Shown here: piece by piece, positions 1-8,932 of the stretch
How the letters are laid out: every line of letters begins with the position of its first letter
How positions within the stretch are numbered: the stretch's first letter is position 1
Origin: UBA1309 sp047605645
GTDB lineage: Bacteria > Bacteroidota > Bacteroidia > Bacteroidales > Dysgonomonadaceae
Reading direction: 5' to 3'
DNA length: 64,000 bases
NCBI GenBank assembly: GCA_047605645.1
Contig: JASGFJ010000025.1
Location: 11,327-75,326 of the forward strand
Position numbers and translations under genes: made by a program
The notes under the pieces: model-generated
Database searches by the model: none
Told to the model about the DNA's origin: nothing
The model's input: the letters and a program-made list of their open reading frames with translations, nothing else

Positions 1-941
1 GTTCTCCCTTTACAACCATAAAAAAGTATAAGTAGAAAATGAGTCACATATTTATATCTTTTAAAATAAAACAGTCGGGCTTTAAATTCATTTAAAAAGA
101 AAGAGAGTTGCCATTCATTTTCCAATGCAATATAATCAGAAAGCTTCTTAAATGCTAAGCTATAATTCCCTTTTTCATAATATTTCAATAAATCCTCTGT
201 AAGATGATATCGATACTTATGTGAAATAGCATCTCTCAACTGATTATCCACAATCAACTTATCCAGTAGTTGCATAATCTGATAGGAACAATCAAAAAGT
301 GAGATATCCGCATATTTAGATTTTTCGGGAAATTGATAATAATAGGTATGGCTATTTATATATTTAAAGTTTTCCACATATTGCAAATATTGAAAAATGA
401 AATCTTCATCTTCCCATAGGGTATAAGCTTCGTTAAACCTCAATTGATATTCTTGAATTATTCTTGTCTTAAAAGCCTTACTCCATAAAAAGCCAAACAT
501 CTCGTTACATTGTAAGCTGTAAATCAGATGCTGCAGATCGGAGATCTCAAAGTCCGACAAAGCAGATGTTGGTTCACATCGATTATCATGGCAGTTATAA
601 AAGCCTGAGATAATAATGTCATGCATTGAGAAATAATGACTAAAGTGCTGAAGCCAATCTTCACTGACATAATCATCAGAGTCAACAAAACAAACCCATT
701 CGCCAGCAACATTATCCAATCCCAGGTTTCTGGCGCTGCTGACTCCTCCATTGCTTTTATGAAATGTCCGTATACGAAGATCTCTGGAAGCATATTTATG
801 AATAATAGTGCCCGAATTGTCGGTAGAACCATCATCAATCAATAATAATTCGTAATTGACATACTTCTGTTGAAGAATGCTATCAAGACACCTTTCTATT
901 GTTGTTTCGGCATTAAATATGGGAACAATGATGGAAATCAT
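1..941 (-). CDS. Family 2 glycosyltransferase (3' part outside window)
   Basis: Reading the minus strand from an ATG at 941 gives an open frame of 313 codons that runs off the left edge, so the C-terminus is missing. An in-frame TAA lies ten codons upstream, and the start is preceded by a purine-rich AAGAAAGAAAG. The product begins MISIIVPIFN, the usual GT-A entry strand, then has LLLIDDGSTDNS, GGVSSARNLGL and the metal-binding VDSDD around residue 90. A later acidic stretch (WEDEDF) fits the catalytic-base region. It should be a cytoplasmic or membrane-associated transferase adding a sugar to the lipid-linked polysaccharide made by this locus. It is the last visible gene of the operon that starts near 8932. 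The family is certain; donor and acceptor cannot be predicted. Confidence 0.9.
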   Translation of the reverse strand, partial: MISIIVPIFNAETTIERCLDSILQQKYVNYELLLIDDGSTDNSGTIIHKYASRDLRIRTFHKSNGGVSSARNLGLDNVAGEWVCFVDSDDYVSEDWLQHFSHYFSMHDIIISGFYNCHDNRCEPTSALSDFEISDLQHLIYSLQCNEMFGFLWSKAFKTRIIQEYQLRFNEAYTLWEDEDFIFQYLQYVENFKYINSHTYYYQFPEKSKYADISLFDCSYQIMQLLDKLIVDNQLRDAISHKYRYHLTEDLLKYYEKGNYSLAFKKLSDYIALENEWQLSFFLNEFKARLFYFKRYKYVTHFLLILFYGCKGR

Positions 942-1025
942 ACTTTCTTTCTTAAAAAATAAAACTTACACTATCGAGTAGTGTAAAAACAATCGAAATA
1001 ATGCACCATATTTCAGTACCTTTTC

Positions 1026-1976
1026 TTATTTACAAAGTCTAAAATAAAATCCCAATAAAAGAATCCTAAATTTATCTTTGTATGTAAGTATTGACGATAG
1101 TTGCAAATTCATAATTGCTGACACAATTAGAGCAAATGATTTTGAGGTATAGATTGAATATACAATTTCACCTTTTATTGCTTCGTTTAAAGACTTTCTT
1201 AATCGATCCCCAAAATAAAGAGCTATCGCATCCTTTCCTGAGAGAAACGGCAGTATCTGTTCTTTAAAATATCTATTAAAAGAAATTCTGGTCTTTGCTT
1301 TATCGAGAATATTGCTCTGTTGCGTACTAATATTAAGGCCTGAGCTTCGCCACGAGAACAACACATGCCCTGTATAACCAACTCCCCCTGTCAATGATAG
1401 TTTACACCATGTAGCATCATCGCTTCCCCAAGCCATGGGAAAGTTTACAAAACCACCTATCTTCTGGATTGCAGACAAACGAAACATAAAATCGGGAGCA
1501 ACCTGTTTCCTTCGATTGATGATATTCTGATAAATAAATTCTTCAGCACATTCATACTCTAAGCAGGGTTCAGAAAATCCAATAATCTTGTTTTGTGGGT
1601 CAATAGTCTGATGACGACAATGCACCAAATCTACATTCGGATATTCCGCAATCACAGAGAGCATTTCTTTTAAAAAATGTACTCCATACACATCATCATC
1701 GGATGCTAAGACAGCCCACTCCCCAGTTGCATAGGAAAGACAATGATTCCAATTTGCAACAAGATCTTTTCCCCCTATATTTTTTGCATTTTCATAATAC
1801 CGAATACGAGTATCATCAAATAATGAAATAATATTCTGGATTTCGTCTGGTGAATGATCGTTAATAACAATTAATTCAAAATCCGTGAAACTTTGAGAGA
1901 GTATGCTGACAATAGCCTCTTTTAGAAAACGTCCTTTATAGGCTGGCAAAACAAATGAAACTTTAACCATTATCAT
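1026..1976 (-). CDS. Family 2 glycosyltransferase
   Basis: The 316-residue product opens with a GT-A fold (VKVSFVLPAYKG, then ELIVINDHSPD) and carries the nucleotide/metal motif ASDDDVYG near residue 95. WGSDDATWCKL near residue 185 fits the acceptor/catalytic-base region. There are no clear membrane segments except a hydrophobic tail after about residue 280 that could associate with the inner membrane. Two ATGs are possible, at 1976 and 1970; both overlap the stop of the preceding glycosyltransferase (8 or 14 bp), which points to translational coupling. The role is sugar transfer during assembly of the surface polysaccharide exported by Wzm/Wzt. Sugar specificity is unknown. Confidence 0.9.
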   Translation of the reverse strand: MIMVKVSFVLPAYKGRFLKEAIVSILSQSFTDFELIVINDHSPDEIQNIISLFDDTRIRYYENAKNIGGKDLVANWNHCLSYATGEWAVLASDDDVYGVHFLKEMLSVIAEYPNVDLVHCRHQTIDPQNKIIGFSEPCLEYECAEEFIYQNIINRRKQVAPDFMFRLSAIQKIGGFVNFPMAWGSDDATWCKLSLTGGVGYTGHVLFSWRSSGLNISTQQSNILDKAKTRISFNRYFKEQILPFLSGKDAIALYFGDRLRKSLNEAIKGEIVYSIYTSKSFALIVSAIMNLQLSSILTYKDKFRILLLGFYFRLCK

Positions 1977-2829
1977 TTTTATTGTGAGAAAATAATCTGT
2001 ACCAGTTAGATATTTTAGTGGCCAATTTATAGGAACGGCTTCTCTTTATATCAGACAATTCCACACTCAAATCTCGATTCTCTTCAAGAAGCATTTGGTT
2101 ATCACAAATATAATCAATAAAGAAATCAATATGCTTCTTCATTATATATTTGAGCGCTTTCTTCCTGTTTTCTAAATTTTTATCTTCCTGAAAAGTTGTC
2201 AACATAGACCTCTTTTTTATTCTGTACCAAAAAAGATCCTTTTCTATTTTATAAACGGTTTTGCCTTCCTCTAGGATTGAAATCCAGAATTCCCAGTCTT
2301 CCCACCCGGTCAATAAAGATTCATCATATCCTCCAACCTTACTCCAATCAGCCTTCCTGTAGAATGCCGAACAAAAAATCACATTCCCAACTGCTAGATT
2401 TTTTTTATTGAATTCCGGCAATATCCACGCCCCATTCTTCTCTCCAAATGTTTGAGCATTACAATAGATAACAGTGTACCCCTGTTCAAATTCCGCTTGG
2501 GCTAATTCAAGATATAAATTAGCGATCTTATCATCGGCATCAAGAGGCAATATCCATTCTCCTCTCGCTTCTTGAATGCCGGCATTTCTGGCAGAAGATA
2601 ATCCTCCGTTTTGCTTCTTTATATAACGAAAACGAGTGTCCTTATCCAACCATTTTTTTGCAATCTCGTCCGTATTATCGGGAGAACCATCATTGACAAT
2701 AATACATTCCCAATTCGTGTATGTTTGCTCCAAAACAGACTGAAGGCATTCATCTAAATATTGCGCCTGATTATAGCAGGGAACAATGACTGAAATAAGA
2801 TGTTGTTCCATATATTTAATCCAAATCAT
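1963..2829 (-). CDS. Family 2 glycosyltransferase
   Basis: The product (288 residues from the first ATG) has the GT-A signature ISVIVPCYNQAQYL, the nucleotide strand CIIVNDGSPDNT, GGLSSARNAG and the DxD-type LDADDK. WEDWEFWI near residue 185 matches the acceptor-side acidic motif of many bacterial GT2 enzymes. A second ATG at 2811 (MEQHLISV) places the start where family members usually begin and leaves a 4-bp gap instead of a 14-bp overlap with the upstream gene, so 2811 may be the true start. The protein is soluble by inspection. It acts in the same polysaccharide assembly line as its neighbours. Confidence 0.9.
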   Translation of the reverse strand: MIWIKYMEQHLISVIVPCYNQAQYLDECLQSVLEQTYTNWECIIVNDGSPDNTDEIAKKWLDKDTRFRYIKKQNGGLSSARNAGIQEARGEWILPLDADDKIANLYLELAQAEFEQGYTVIYCNAQTFGEKNGAWILPEFNKKNLAVGNVIFCSAFYRKADWSKVGGYDESLLTGWEDWEFWISILEEGKTVYKIEKDLFWYRIKKRSMLTTFQEDKNLENRKKALKYIMKKHIDFFIDYICDNQMLLEENRDLSVELSDIKRSRSYKLATKISNWYRLFSHNKNDNG

Positions 2830-3601
2830 TTAATAGTCCGATTTTTTTACCTAGTCTAATCCAACGCGAGTTTTGTAATATGCGAGAATATTTTTCTTTA
2901 TAGTCAAATAATTCTTGATATTGAGGATAAATCGTCGGAAAATATTCATTTAATGTGAAATTTCTTTCTTTGCTGATAAGTTCAGTATTATCAACAGCAG
3001 AACTTATACCATCTAAATAAAATGTTGATATTAAAAAATCTAATTTTTTATAGGTTAAATTATATTTACAAAAAGCAAGAAGAAACCATTTCCAATCAGA
3101 TACTATCCTTAGATGTTCATCATAAAATCCATATTTTTCAAACGCATCTTTACGAATGAATGTACAAGGATGACAAATCGTTTGCAAAATAAATTGAGAA
3201 AATCCAACTTTCTCCGGACTAGCCCAATAGCTTTGTAAATTATTTTCATCTTTAATTTCTAAATTGCCGGAAATTACATCTTCTCCTGTCAACTCAGATA
3301 GACATTCTTGTAATACATTCTCACTATAAAGGTTATCCCCACTATTGAGAAACAATAAATACTCTCCATTAGCAACTCGAATACCTTTATTCATGGCATT
3401 ATAAATACCGTTATCTGATTCTGAAACCCAATAAGATATTTTATCTTGATTCTCTTTGATTAATTCTGTACTACCATCAACTGAACCTCCATCAATAACA
3501 ATATATTCCATCTCTTTATTTGTCTGACAAAAAACGGAGCTAAAAGTTCGTTGGAGGCCAACCTTATTATTATAATTAATAGTAATAATAGAAAGTTTCA
3601 T
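2816..3601 (-). CDS. Family 2 glycosyltransferase (LNSGD subtype)
   Basis: The 261-residue product starts MKLSIITINYNNKVGLQRT and has EYIVIDGGSVDGS, GIYNAMNKGI and LLFLNSGDNLY, the motif that replaces the usual DxD-like site in the WcaA/EpsE-like branch of GT2. SDWKWFLLA near residue 165 is the typical acceptor-side element. The ATG at 3601 is the only good start. Upstream lies the remnant of a similar enzyme, and downstream the next glycosyltransferase overlaps by up to 14 bp. Base composition here is more A+T-rich than in the exporter genes, as is common for variable glycosyltransferases, hinting at exchange of this block. Confidence 0.9.
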   Translation of the reverse strand: MKLSIITINYNNKVGLQRTFSSVFCQTNKEMEYIVIDGGSVDGSTELIKENQDKISYWVSESDNGIYNAMNKGIRVANGEYLLFLNSGDNLYSENVLQECLSELTGEDVISGNLEIKDENNLQSYWASPEKVGFSQFILQTICHPCTFIRKDAFEKYGFYDEHLRIVSDWKWFLLAFCKYNLTYKKLDFLISTFYLDGISSAVDNTELISKERNFTLNEYFPTIYPQYQELFDYKEKYSRILQNSRWIRLGKKIGLLNDLD

Positions 3602-3825
3602 TATTCAAATTATCAAATAAGTCATTATTTAAAACTAATATCAATCACATCTTAATCTCTTCTAGATATTACGACAAGCATTTCTGGATTACAACTATAA
3701 AGTCCAATAAATATTGATGAATTCATCAATATTTCAACACGAACCAATCGCTTTAAAATTCTATATTTCAACATTCCGTATAGTTCGACTATAAGCCTAC
3801 CCAATCTATATTGTTTGGATTAGTA

Positions 3826-4107
3826 CAAACTAGCCAACTTTCGTTCATAATCCAAATATAACCAATAACCTTTCGATTTATCAATCCCCTTGCTCATCGG
3901 ATCATCCCTTCTCTTTACCGGGTTCAGAATGTATTTTTATTCTACTATCACGAATGACTTTGCAATTTAGAGTGTATTATCCAGAGAACAGCCATCCATG
4001 ATTAGTACTTCAAAATCCGAAAACAACTGCTCAAGCACACTACTTAATGTCGCTTGACGTGTGTTTAGTGAATTATATGTAGGTATGATTATTGAGAAAA
4101 TTGACAT
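3826..4107 (-). pseudogene. Decayed family 2 glycosyltransferase remnant
   Basis: Reading minus from ATG 4107 gives MSIFSIIIPTYNSLNTRQ and FSDFEVLIMDGCSLDNT, plainly the N-terminus of a GT2 enzyme, but the frame ends at a TAA (3967-3969) after 46 residues. Homology continues past the stop: IAKSF in the same frame, then DSRIKIHSEPGK after a frameshift, then MSKGIDKSKGYWLY in yet another frame, matching the order of conserved blocks (DxRI, SEPD, AMNKGI, GEWLYF) in LNSGD-type GT2 enzymes. No long frame is left between 3830 and 3602, where further decay is likely. The remnant sits between wzt and the first intact glycosyltransferase, so the locus once encoded one more enzyme. Confidence 0.85.
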
Positions 4108-4148
4108 GTAAAAGTATAAACGAGATATTCTATATAAATAAATAGTTG

Positions 4149-5402
4149 TTAATCCAAAATCAAGACTCCCCTATCCTTAAAATAAAATGGGTTTCCATTT
4201 GCCGTAATAAGCCCATCAACCACAACCATAACCCTATTTGTAAACTTAAAAAGGTATTCAACATTAGGATGGGTTAATGCAAATTCTAAATAAAAGGTTC
4301 CCGTAGTAAAATTATGAGGAAAATGTATTTTTTCCTCAACCTCATGTGTTCCAACGGAGTACGTCTCTAACTCTCCTTTAAGATGAGTTGGGCTATAAAA
4401 TGCAATTAAGTTATCATTACTGTCATATAATTGAGCTTCAAAAGAAATTGGTCTTTCAATAAAGTTCTCAAAACGTATAACAATATCTATAGATTCGCCA
4501 TTGCTGACTTTAATTTCTGATTTTCTTATATTGTTAAATGTTACATCAAGTATATGTATTCCATTTCTTTTCTCATTTGAGAAAGAGAAAGTTGATGAAT
4601 AGTTACTTAAATTGCTTTTATTATAATAATCAATAGCCTCTACCACCTCTCCTTGATATTCAATTGTGCCATTATTCATGTAAATTCCATTTTTACACAA
4701 TGTTTTCACAGCTGCCATATTATGGCTTACAAACAACACCGTTCGTCCTTCTCCGCGGGAGACATCTCCCATCTTTCCCAGACATTTTTTCTGAAATTCG
4801 GCGTCCCCCACAGCCAGCACCTCATCTACAATCAGTATTTCCGATTCCAGATGGGCAGCCACGGCAAAAGCGAGTCGCACATACATCCCTGAAGAATATC
4901 GCTTCACCGGTGTATCGATATAACGCTCTACTCCGGAGAAATCTACAATTTCGTCAAACTTCCGCTTGATTTCTTTTTTTGTCATCCCCAGGATAGCACC
5001 ATTCAGGAAAATATTTTCCCGTCCGGTCATTTCCGGATGAAAACCTGTTCCGACTTCCAGCAGGGAAGCGATTCGTCCTTTCACTTTGATATTTCCGGTA
5101 GTCGGCGCCGTCACTTTCGACAATAATTTCAGCAAAGTAGATTTTCCTGCTCCATTTCGCCCGATAATCCCCACAGCATCTCCCTGCTCAATCTGAAAGT
5201 TGATATCTTTCAGAGCCCACACATAATCGGACTCTCCTTTTTGAGTACGGTCGTTTGCTTCTCCAATTTTCAGGAATGGATCTTCTTTTCCACGGACACG
5301 TGCCCACATCCGGTTCAGGTCGTGCGACAAAGTGCCTGTGCCGACTTCTCCAAGTCGATATTGTTTCGATATATTGTGTGCTTCAAGTGCTATATTGCTC
5401 AT
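4149..5402 (-). CDS. wzt: Polysaccharide ABC transporter ATP-binding protein (Wzt)
   Basis: This 417-residue protein powers export of a lipid-linked polysaccharide across the inner membrane with the permease encoded just upstream. It has Walker A GRNGAGKST (81-89), the signature YSSGM (169-173), Walker B ILIVDE (189-194) with EVLAVGD, and the switch histidine in SHN (227). The loop before Walker A, with its long N-terminal insertion (residues 20-60), is typical of the TagH/Wzt subfamily. Residues from about 270 to the end form an extra beta-rich domain like the Wzt C-terminal domain, which in O-antigen systems recognises the modified chain terminus. The ATG at 5402 is well placed. The gene is 167 bp from wzm and is followed by a decayed glycosyltransferase. 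Confidence 0.95.
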   Translation of the reverse strand: MSNIALEAHNISKQYRLGEVGTGTLSHDLNRMWARVRGKEDPFLKIGEANDRTQKGESDYVWALKDINFQIEQGDAVGIIGRNGAGKSTLLKLLSKVTAPTTGNIKVKGRIASLLEVGTGFHPEMTGRENIFLNGAILGMTKKEIKRKFDEIVDFSGVERYIDTPVKRYSSGMYVRLAFAVAAHLESEILIVDEVLAVGDAEFQKKCLGKMGDVSRGEGRTVLFVSHNMAAVKTLCKNGIYMNNGTIEYQGEVVEAIDYYNKSNLSNYSSTFSFSNEKRNGIHILDVTFNNIRKSEIKVSNGESIDIVIRFENFIERPISFEAQLYDSNDNLIAFYSPTHLKGELETYSVGTHEVEEKIHFPHNFTTGTFYLEFALTHPNVEYLFKFTNRVMVVVDGLITANGNPFYFKDRGVLILD

Positions 5403-5569
5403 AGTTTGTATAAATTAATTAGTGTGTGCTTAAGGCTGAGGTTAAGAATCGTGTCAGCTTTCAATCCTTAGCCTTATTTCTCATTTCTCAACCTTAGCCT
5501 CATCCTCAATTTTTCTTTCTCGACCTCAGTTTTCAACCTTATTTCTTATTCTCAGCCTCAATCTCATTT
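5403..5569 (-). repeat. Low-complexity wobbly repeat between wzm and wzt
   Basis: The gap between the two exporter genes is built from short, inexactly repeated words; on the minus strand GAGGTTGAG, GAGGCTGAG and AATAAGG recur with small changes. It has no open frame and no hairpin followed by a T-run. It resembles in style, but not in wording, the stretches at 6428-6765 and 13560-13745. Confidence 0.6.
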
Positions 5570-6427
5570 CTATATCGTATCCATAAATGTTTTTTCCACC
5601 CGGTTGAACACCACAGTTCCGATGATAAAAATCACCAGAATAGAGAGTACCGAATAAAGAATCATTCCGGGTGTAAATTCACCCGAACCAAGATATGCAT
5701 ATTTGAAAGCTTCAAAAAGTCCTGTTAACGGATTTGCCATAATAAAGATACGGTATTTTTCCGGAAGAGTGGATACCGGATAAATGACCGGAGTAGCATA
5801 CATAAGCAATTGTACTCCAAACGTAAGTAGTTGAACCATATCCCGATATTTCACAGTCATACTGGAGAAAATCATCCCCAGACCAAGTGAAAAAGCCGCC
5901 ATTAAGACAATCAATAGAGGAGAGGTGAGTATCCATATATTCGGATGGACAGAACCTTTCAGCGTATAGAATATCACTACGGCCAAAAATAAAGCAAATT
6001 GCACACCGAATTGCATTAATTTTGAGACGACAATAGAAAGTGGCATAATTAATCGGGGGAAATACACTTTCCCCAACATGCTTGCATTCTTATTAAAGAC
6101 TGTTGCCGTTTCGTTGAGACAAGATGAAAAATAGTTCCACAACGTAATTCCGCAAAGATAAAAAGCAACCTGAGGAACTCCATCAGTAGAGATATTAGCT
6201 ATATTTCCAAAGACAATGACATAGATAATGGTCGTGAAGATCGGACTGACAAAAAACCAGACAGGTCCAAGTACCGTTTGTTTGAAATAGGTAACAAAGT
6301 CTCGCCGCACCAACATGGTGAGCAAATCGCGATAACGCCATACTTCCTGCAGGTCTAACTTGAAAAGCGAAGAGCGTGGCTCTATCACTTCTGTCCATTC
6401 TTCCTTTGTCTGTGTCTGATTTTGCAT
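5570..6427 (-). CDS. wzm: Polysaccharide ABC transporter permease (Wzm)
   Basis: The 285-residue product is an ABC-2 type permease with about six hydrophobic segments, the first after residue 50 and the last ending in a short cytoplasmic tail. The N-terminus carries the conserved YRDLLTMLVRRDF...YKQTVLGP-like amphipathic entry (here YFKQTVLGPVWF), and SMTVKYRDM near residue 195 is the coupling-helix region of the family. It forms the membrane channel with Wzt for export of O-antigen or capsule. The ATG at 6427 is the natural start. Its position directly after the sugar epimerase and the initiating transferase supports one operon for initiation and export. Confidence 0.95.
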   Translation of the reverse strand: MQNQTQTKEEWTEVIEPRSSLFKLDLQEVWRYRDLLTMLVRRDFVTYFKQTVLGPVWFFVSPIFTTIIYVIVFGNIANISTDGVPQVAFYLCGITLWNYFSSCLNETATVFNKNASMLGKVYFPRLIMPLSIVVSKLMQFGVQFALFLAVVIFYTLKGSVHPNIWILTSPLLIVLMAAFSLGLGMIFSSMTVKYRDMVQLLTFGVQLLMYATPVIYPVSTLPEKYRIFIMANPLTGLFEAFKYAYLGSGEFTPGMILYSVLSILVIFIIGTVVFNRVEKTFMDTI

Positions 6428-6765
6428 ATTTATTTTTAAGTTGTTTAATTGGGTAATTGAGTAATCGTTTACTCGTTTAATCCCGCTTTCACGGATTCAC
6501 AGTTAGACAATTCCTCCGTTAAACGGTTTAACATTACGACAGTTCTGATGAGTATCCAATCGGGTAATTATTTACAAGCCTACCTGCCTGTTCTTGGATT
6601 TCACGATTAGATAATTCTATAGTTAAACGTTTTTACAATTACGGAAGCTCTCCTGAATATCTGATTGGTTAATCATCTATACATTTATCCGTTTGTTTAA
6701 CTGTTCAACAATTCCATAGTTAAACAGTTTAACGCTTAAACAGTTTAACGATTCATCGACAAATA
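6428..6765. repeat. Intergenic wobbly repeat rich in TTAAAC/GTTTAAC
   Basis: This 338-bp gap has no gene. It is dominated by variants of GTTAAACGGTTTAAC and TTAGATAATT-type words. At its right end the 15-mer TTAAACAGTTTAACG occurs twice, at 6720-6734 and 6736-6750, one base apart; each copy contains the inverted repeat TTAAAC-A-GTTTAA. No TAnnTTTG promoter or terminator was recognised in it. Confidence 0.65.
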
Positions 6766-7722
6766 TTATTCAAACTCACTTTTGAGTGTTCTCCTCAACC
6801 CCTCTTCGATGGGATAAGGAGGCACGAAGCCGGAGTTCATGGCCTTTGAAGAATCAAATTGAGTGACTGCGCAGAATTTCTTCACGCGCACGGAGCTAAT
6901 GGTCAATTTTTTCCCGGTGATTTTAGCCAGTAAATCAAACCCATATCCTCCGAGCATTCCCAGCCAATAAGGGATATGTGTAGTCGGTATATGTTTTCCC
7001 AACACCTCTCCGGTGTGGTATACCAAATCGTTGGTGGTAAAATCAGGCTTATCGACATAATTAAAGACATGATAGCCTTCTTTTTTATTTTCGATAAGAA
7101 AGTTGATAAAAGCAACAATATTGCCCACGTATGACATGGATTTTTTATTATTCCCTTTTCCAACCATCATAAATTTGCCGGAGGCAATCTGCCGTAGCAG
7201 ATTATAAACATTTCCCCGGTTCTTTTCGCCGAAGATAACTGTCGGGCGGATAATGTTTATATTCCAATCCGGATGGTCTTTGTACCATTCCTGCAAAACC
7301 AACTCAGCCTGCCATTTGCTTTTACCGTAATGATTGAACGGGTCTGCCGGTGTATTTTCATTCGGATTGTCTTTATCCAGTCCATAGATAGCTACAGAGC
7401 TTGTAAAGATAATACGTTTTACACCATTAGCCTCCATTGCATGCAGCGTATTACGCATTCCCTGAACATTCACATCGTAATAGAGAGAAACAGGACTAAC
7501 ATCATCCCTGTGCTCAGCTGCGAGCAAGACAACAGTGTCTGTTTCCTTTAATAGTTTTTGAAGAGCTGTTTGCTCCAATACATTCGCAATCTGCGTCACA
7601 GAGGGCCATATCGAACTAGGCTGCTTATCTATATTTTGCAAATCATATTGATTATTCTTTGCCAAAATATTCAGCAGATTCGTTCCGACAAACCCCGATC
7701 CTCCAATCAGAGAAATTTTCAT
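6766..7722 (-). CDS. NAD-dependent sugar-nucleotide epimerase/dehydratase
   Basis: The 318-residue product is an extended short-chain dehydrogenase: glycine-rich GGSGFVG at 7-13 for NAD(P), an aspartate after the second strand (NIDK), the TSS triad region at 107-109, and the catalytic YxxxK at Y132/K136 (HYGKSK). Such enzymes modify UDP- or dTDP-sugars at C4 or C6. The location between a WecA-like transferase and the exporter suggests it makes or finishes the first sugar put on undecaprenyl phosphate, as with the epimerase/transferase pairs seen in Bacteroides capsule loci. Substrate cannot be told from motifs. The ATG at 7722 lies 19 bp after the stop of the upstream gene. Confidence 0.88.
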   Translation of the reverse strand: MKISLIGGSGFVGTNLLNILAKNNQYDLQNIDKQPSSIWPSVTQIANVLEQTALQKLLKETDTVVLLAAEHRDDVSPVSLYYDVNVQGMRNTLHAMEANGVKRIIFTSSVAIYGLDKDNPNENTPADPFNHYGKSKWQAELVLQEWYKDHPDWNINIIRPTVIFGEKNRGNVYNLLRQIASGKFMMVGKGNNKKSMSYVGNIVAFINFLIENKKEGYHVFNYVDKPDFTTNDLVYHTGEVLGKHIPTTHIPYWLGMLGGYGFDLLAKITGKKLTISSVRVKKFCAVTQFDSSKAMNSGFVPPYPIEEGLRRTLKSEFE

Positions 7723-7741
7723 ACGGAATTGTTATTAAAAG

Positions 7742-8932
7742 TCATTCAACAAGAATAGAACTTGTAGCATTGCTACCAGAAAACTTACCCTTCGCTTCTT
7801 TTAACAGTTGCTTTTCTTTGGCTTGAGTTTTTTTTTCAACACTCCTTTTCTGATTCAGGTATCCGATGACTACATTCATCCAAACCCACAATAAGATGTC
7901 AATAGCCAAAACCAGGTTATTACTGATATAATTCACGAGTATAACATTCATTCCACCAAAGAAAAAAGCAATCAGTAGAATGGAAATCATCGCCTGATGA
8001 TTATTCATTCCCAAACGCAGCATTTTGTGGTGAATATGATTTCTGTCGGGATGAAACAGAGGTCTCCTATTTCGAAGACGCCACCACATTACCGTAGCAA
8101 CATCCATCACAGGTATAAATATAGTAGAATATGCTACCACTACCGCCCCTTCGGAAAAAGGTTTGATAGTCGGGTTGAGCATGGTATAACTGATGCTCAG
8201 AAAAGCCAGGGAGTACCCCAGAGTTAAACTGCCTGTATCTCCCATAAAGATACGATGACGACGACGGTTTGTTCCGAAAACATTGTAATAAAAGAACGGG
8301 AACAATACGCCGGCTGTTATTAAGGCAAACAGGGCAAACAGGTAGGCTTCGTGATAAAGAAACAACAATCCCATCGTAATGCAGCCTGTTGCCACTAAAC
8401 CGGAGCATAATCCGTCGAGTCCGTCAATCAAATTGACAGCATTCACAATCAGCAATATGCCGAATATAGTCAGCGGAATTCCAACCAGAGGAGACACTTC
8501 CACAATCTTAGCAATGCCGTATAAATTATTTATCCAGATTCCTCCTAAAGGCATTAGACAAGCAGCAATAAGCTGAGCCAGGAATTTACGTTTATAACTC
8601 ATTCCAATCAAATCATCAACTACTCCGACCATGAACAGGATAACAAGGGCACAAAACAACAGAAGAAAAGATCTGTGGTGTACTCCTAAAAGCGGATGAA
8701 TCTTATCAGGAACAAAATATTCCAGAAGAACGATAAAAAAGGTAAATAGACAGAGCTGCACAGGGAGAAATGCGAACCCACCTAAACGAGGAATAATGCC
8801 TATGTGTTTTTTTCTTGAGTCGGGTATATCAAACAGTCTCTTTCTGAAACTGACTAAAATGATACCCGGAATAATCAACCTGCCCAAAAAAATAGCTAAA
8901 AAAAAGGACAGGAGAATAACTAATTCAATCAT
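7742..8932 (-). CDS. wecA: Undecaprenyl-phosphate sugar-1-phosphate transferase (WecA/MraY family)
   Basis: This 396-residue polytopic membrane protein starts lipid-linked polysaccharide synthesis by moving a HexNAc-1-phosphate onto undecaprenyl phosphate at the cytoplasmic face. It has the family motifs in order: VVDDL with D106/D107, NAVNLIDGLDG (164-174), FMGDTGS (229-235) and the histidine motif DRNHIHH (296-302) that is characteristic of the WecA rather than the MraY branch. About ten to eleven hydrophobic segments are visible. The charged tail after residue 360 is long. It is the first gene of the polysaccharide operon. The HexNAc donor (GlcNAc or a derivative made by the neighbouring epimerase) is inference. 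Confidence 0.9.
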   Translation of the reverse strand: MIELVILLSFFLAIFLGRLIIPGIILVSFRKRLFDIPDSRKKHIGIIPRLGGFAFLPVQLCLFTFFIVLLEYFVPDKIHPLLGVHHRSFLLLFCALVILFMVGVVDDLIGMSYKRKFLAQLIAACLMPLGGIWINNLYGIAKIVEVSPLVGIPLTIFGILLIVNAVNLIDGLDGLCSGLVATGCITMGLLFLYHEAYLFALFALITAGVLFPFFYYNVFGTNRRRHRIFMGDTGSLTLGYSLAFLSISYTMLNPTIKPFSEGAVVVAYSTIFIPVMDVATVMWWRLRNRRPLFHPDRNHIHHKMLRLGMNNHQAMISILLIAFFFGGMNVILVNYISNNLVLAIDILLWVWMNVVIGYLNQKRSVEKKTQAKEKQLLKEAKGKFSGSNATSSILVE

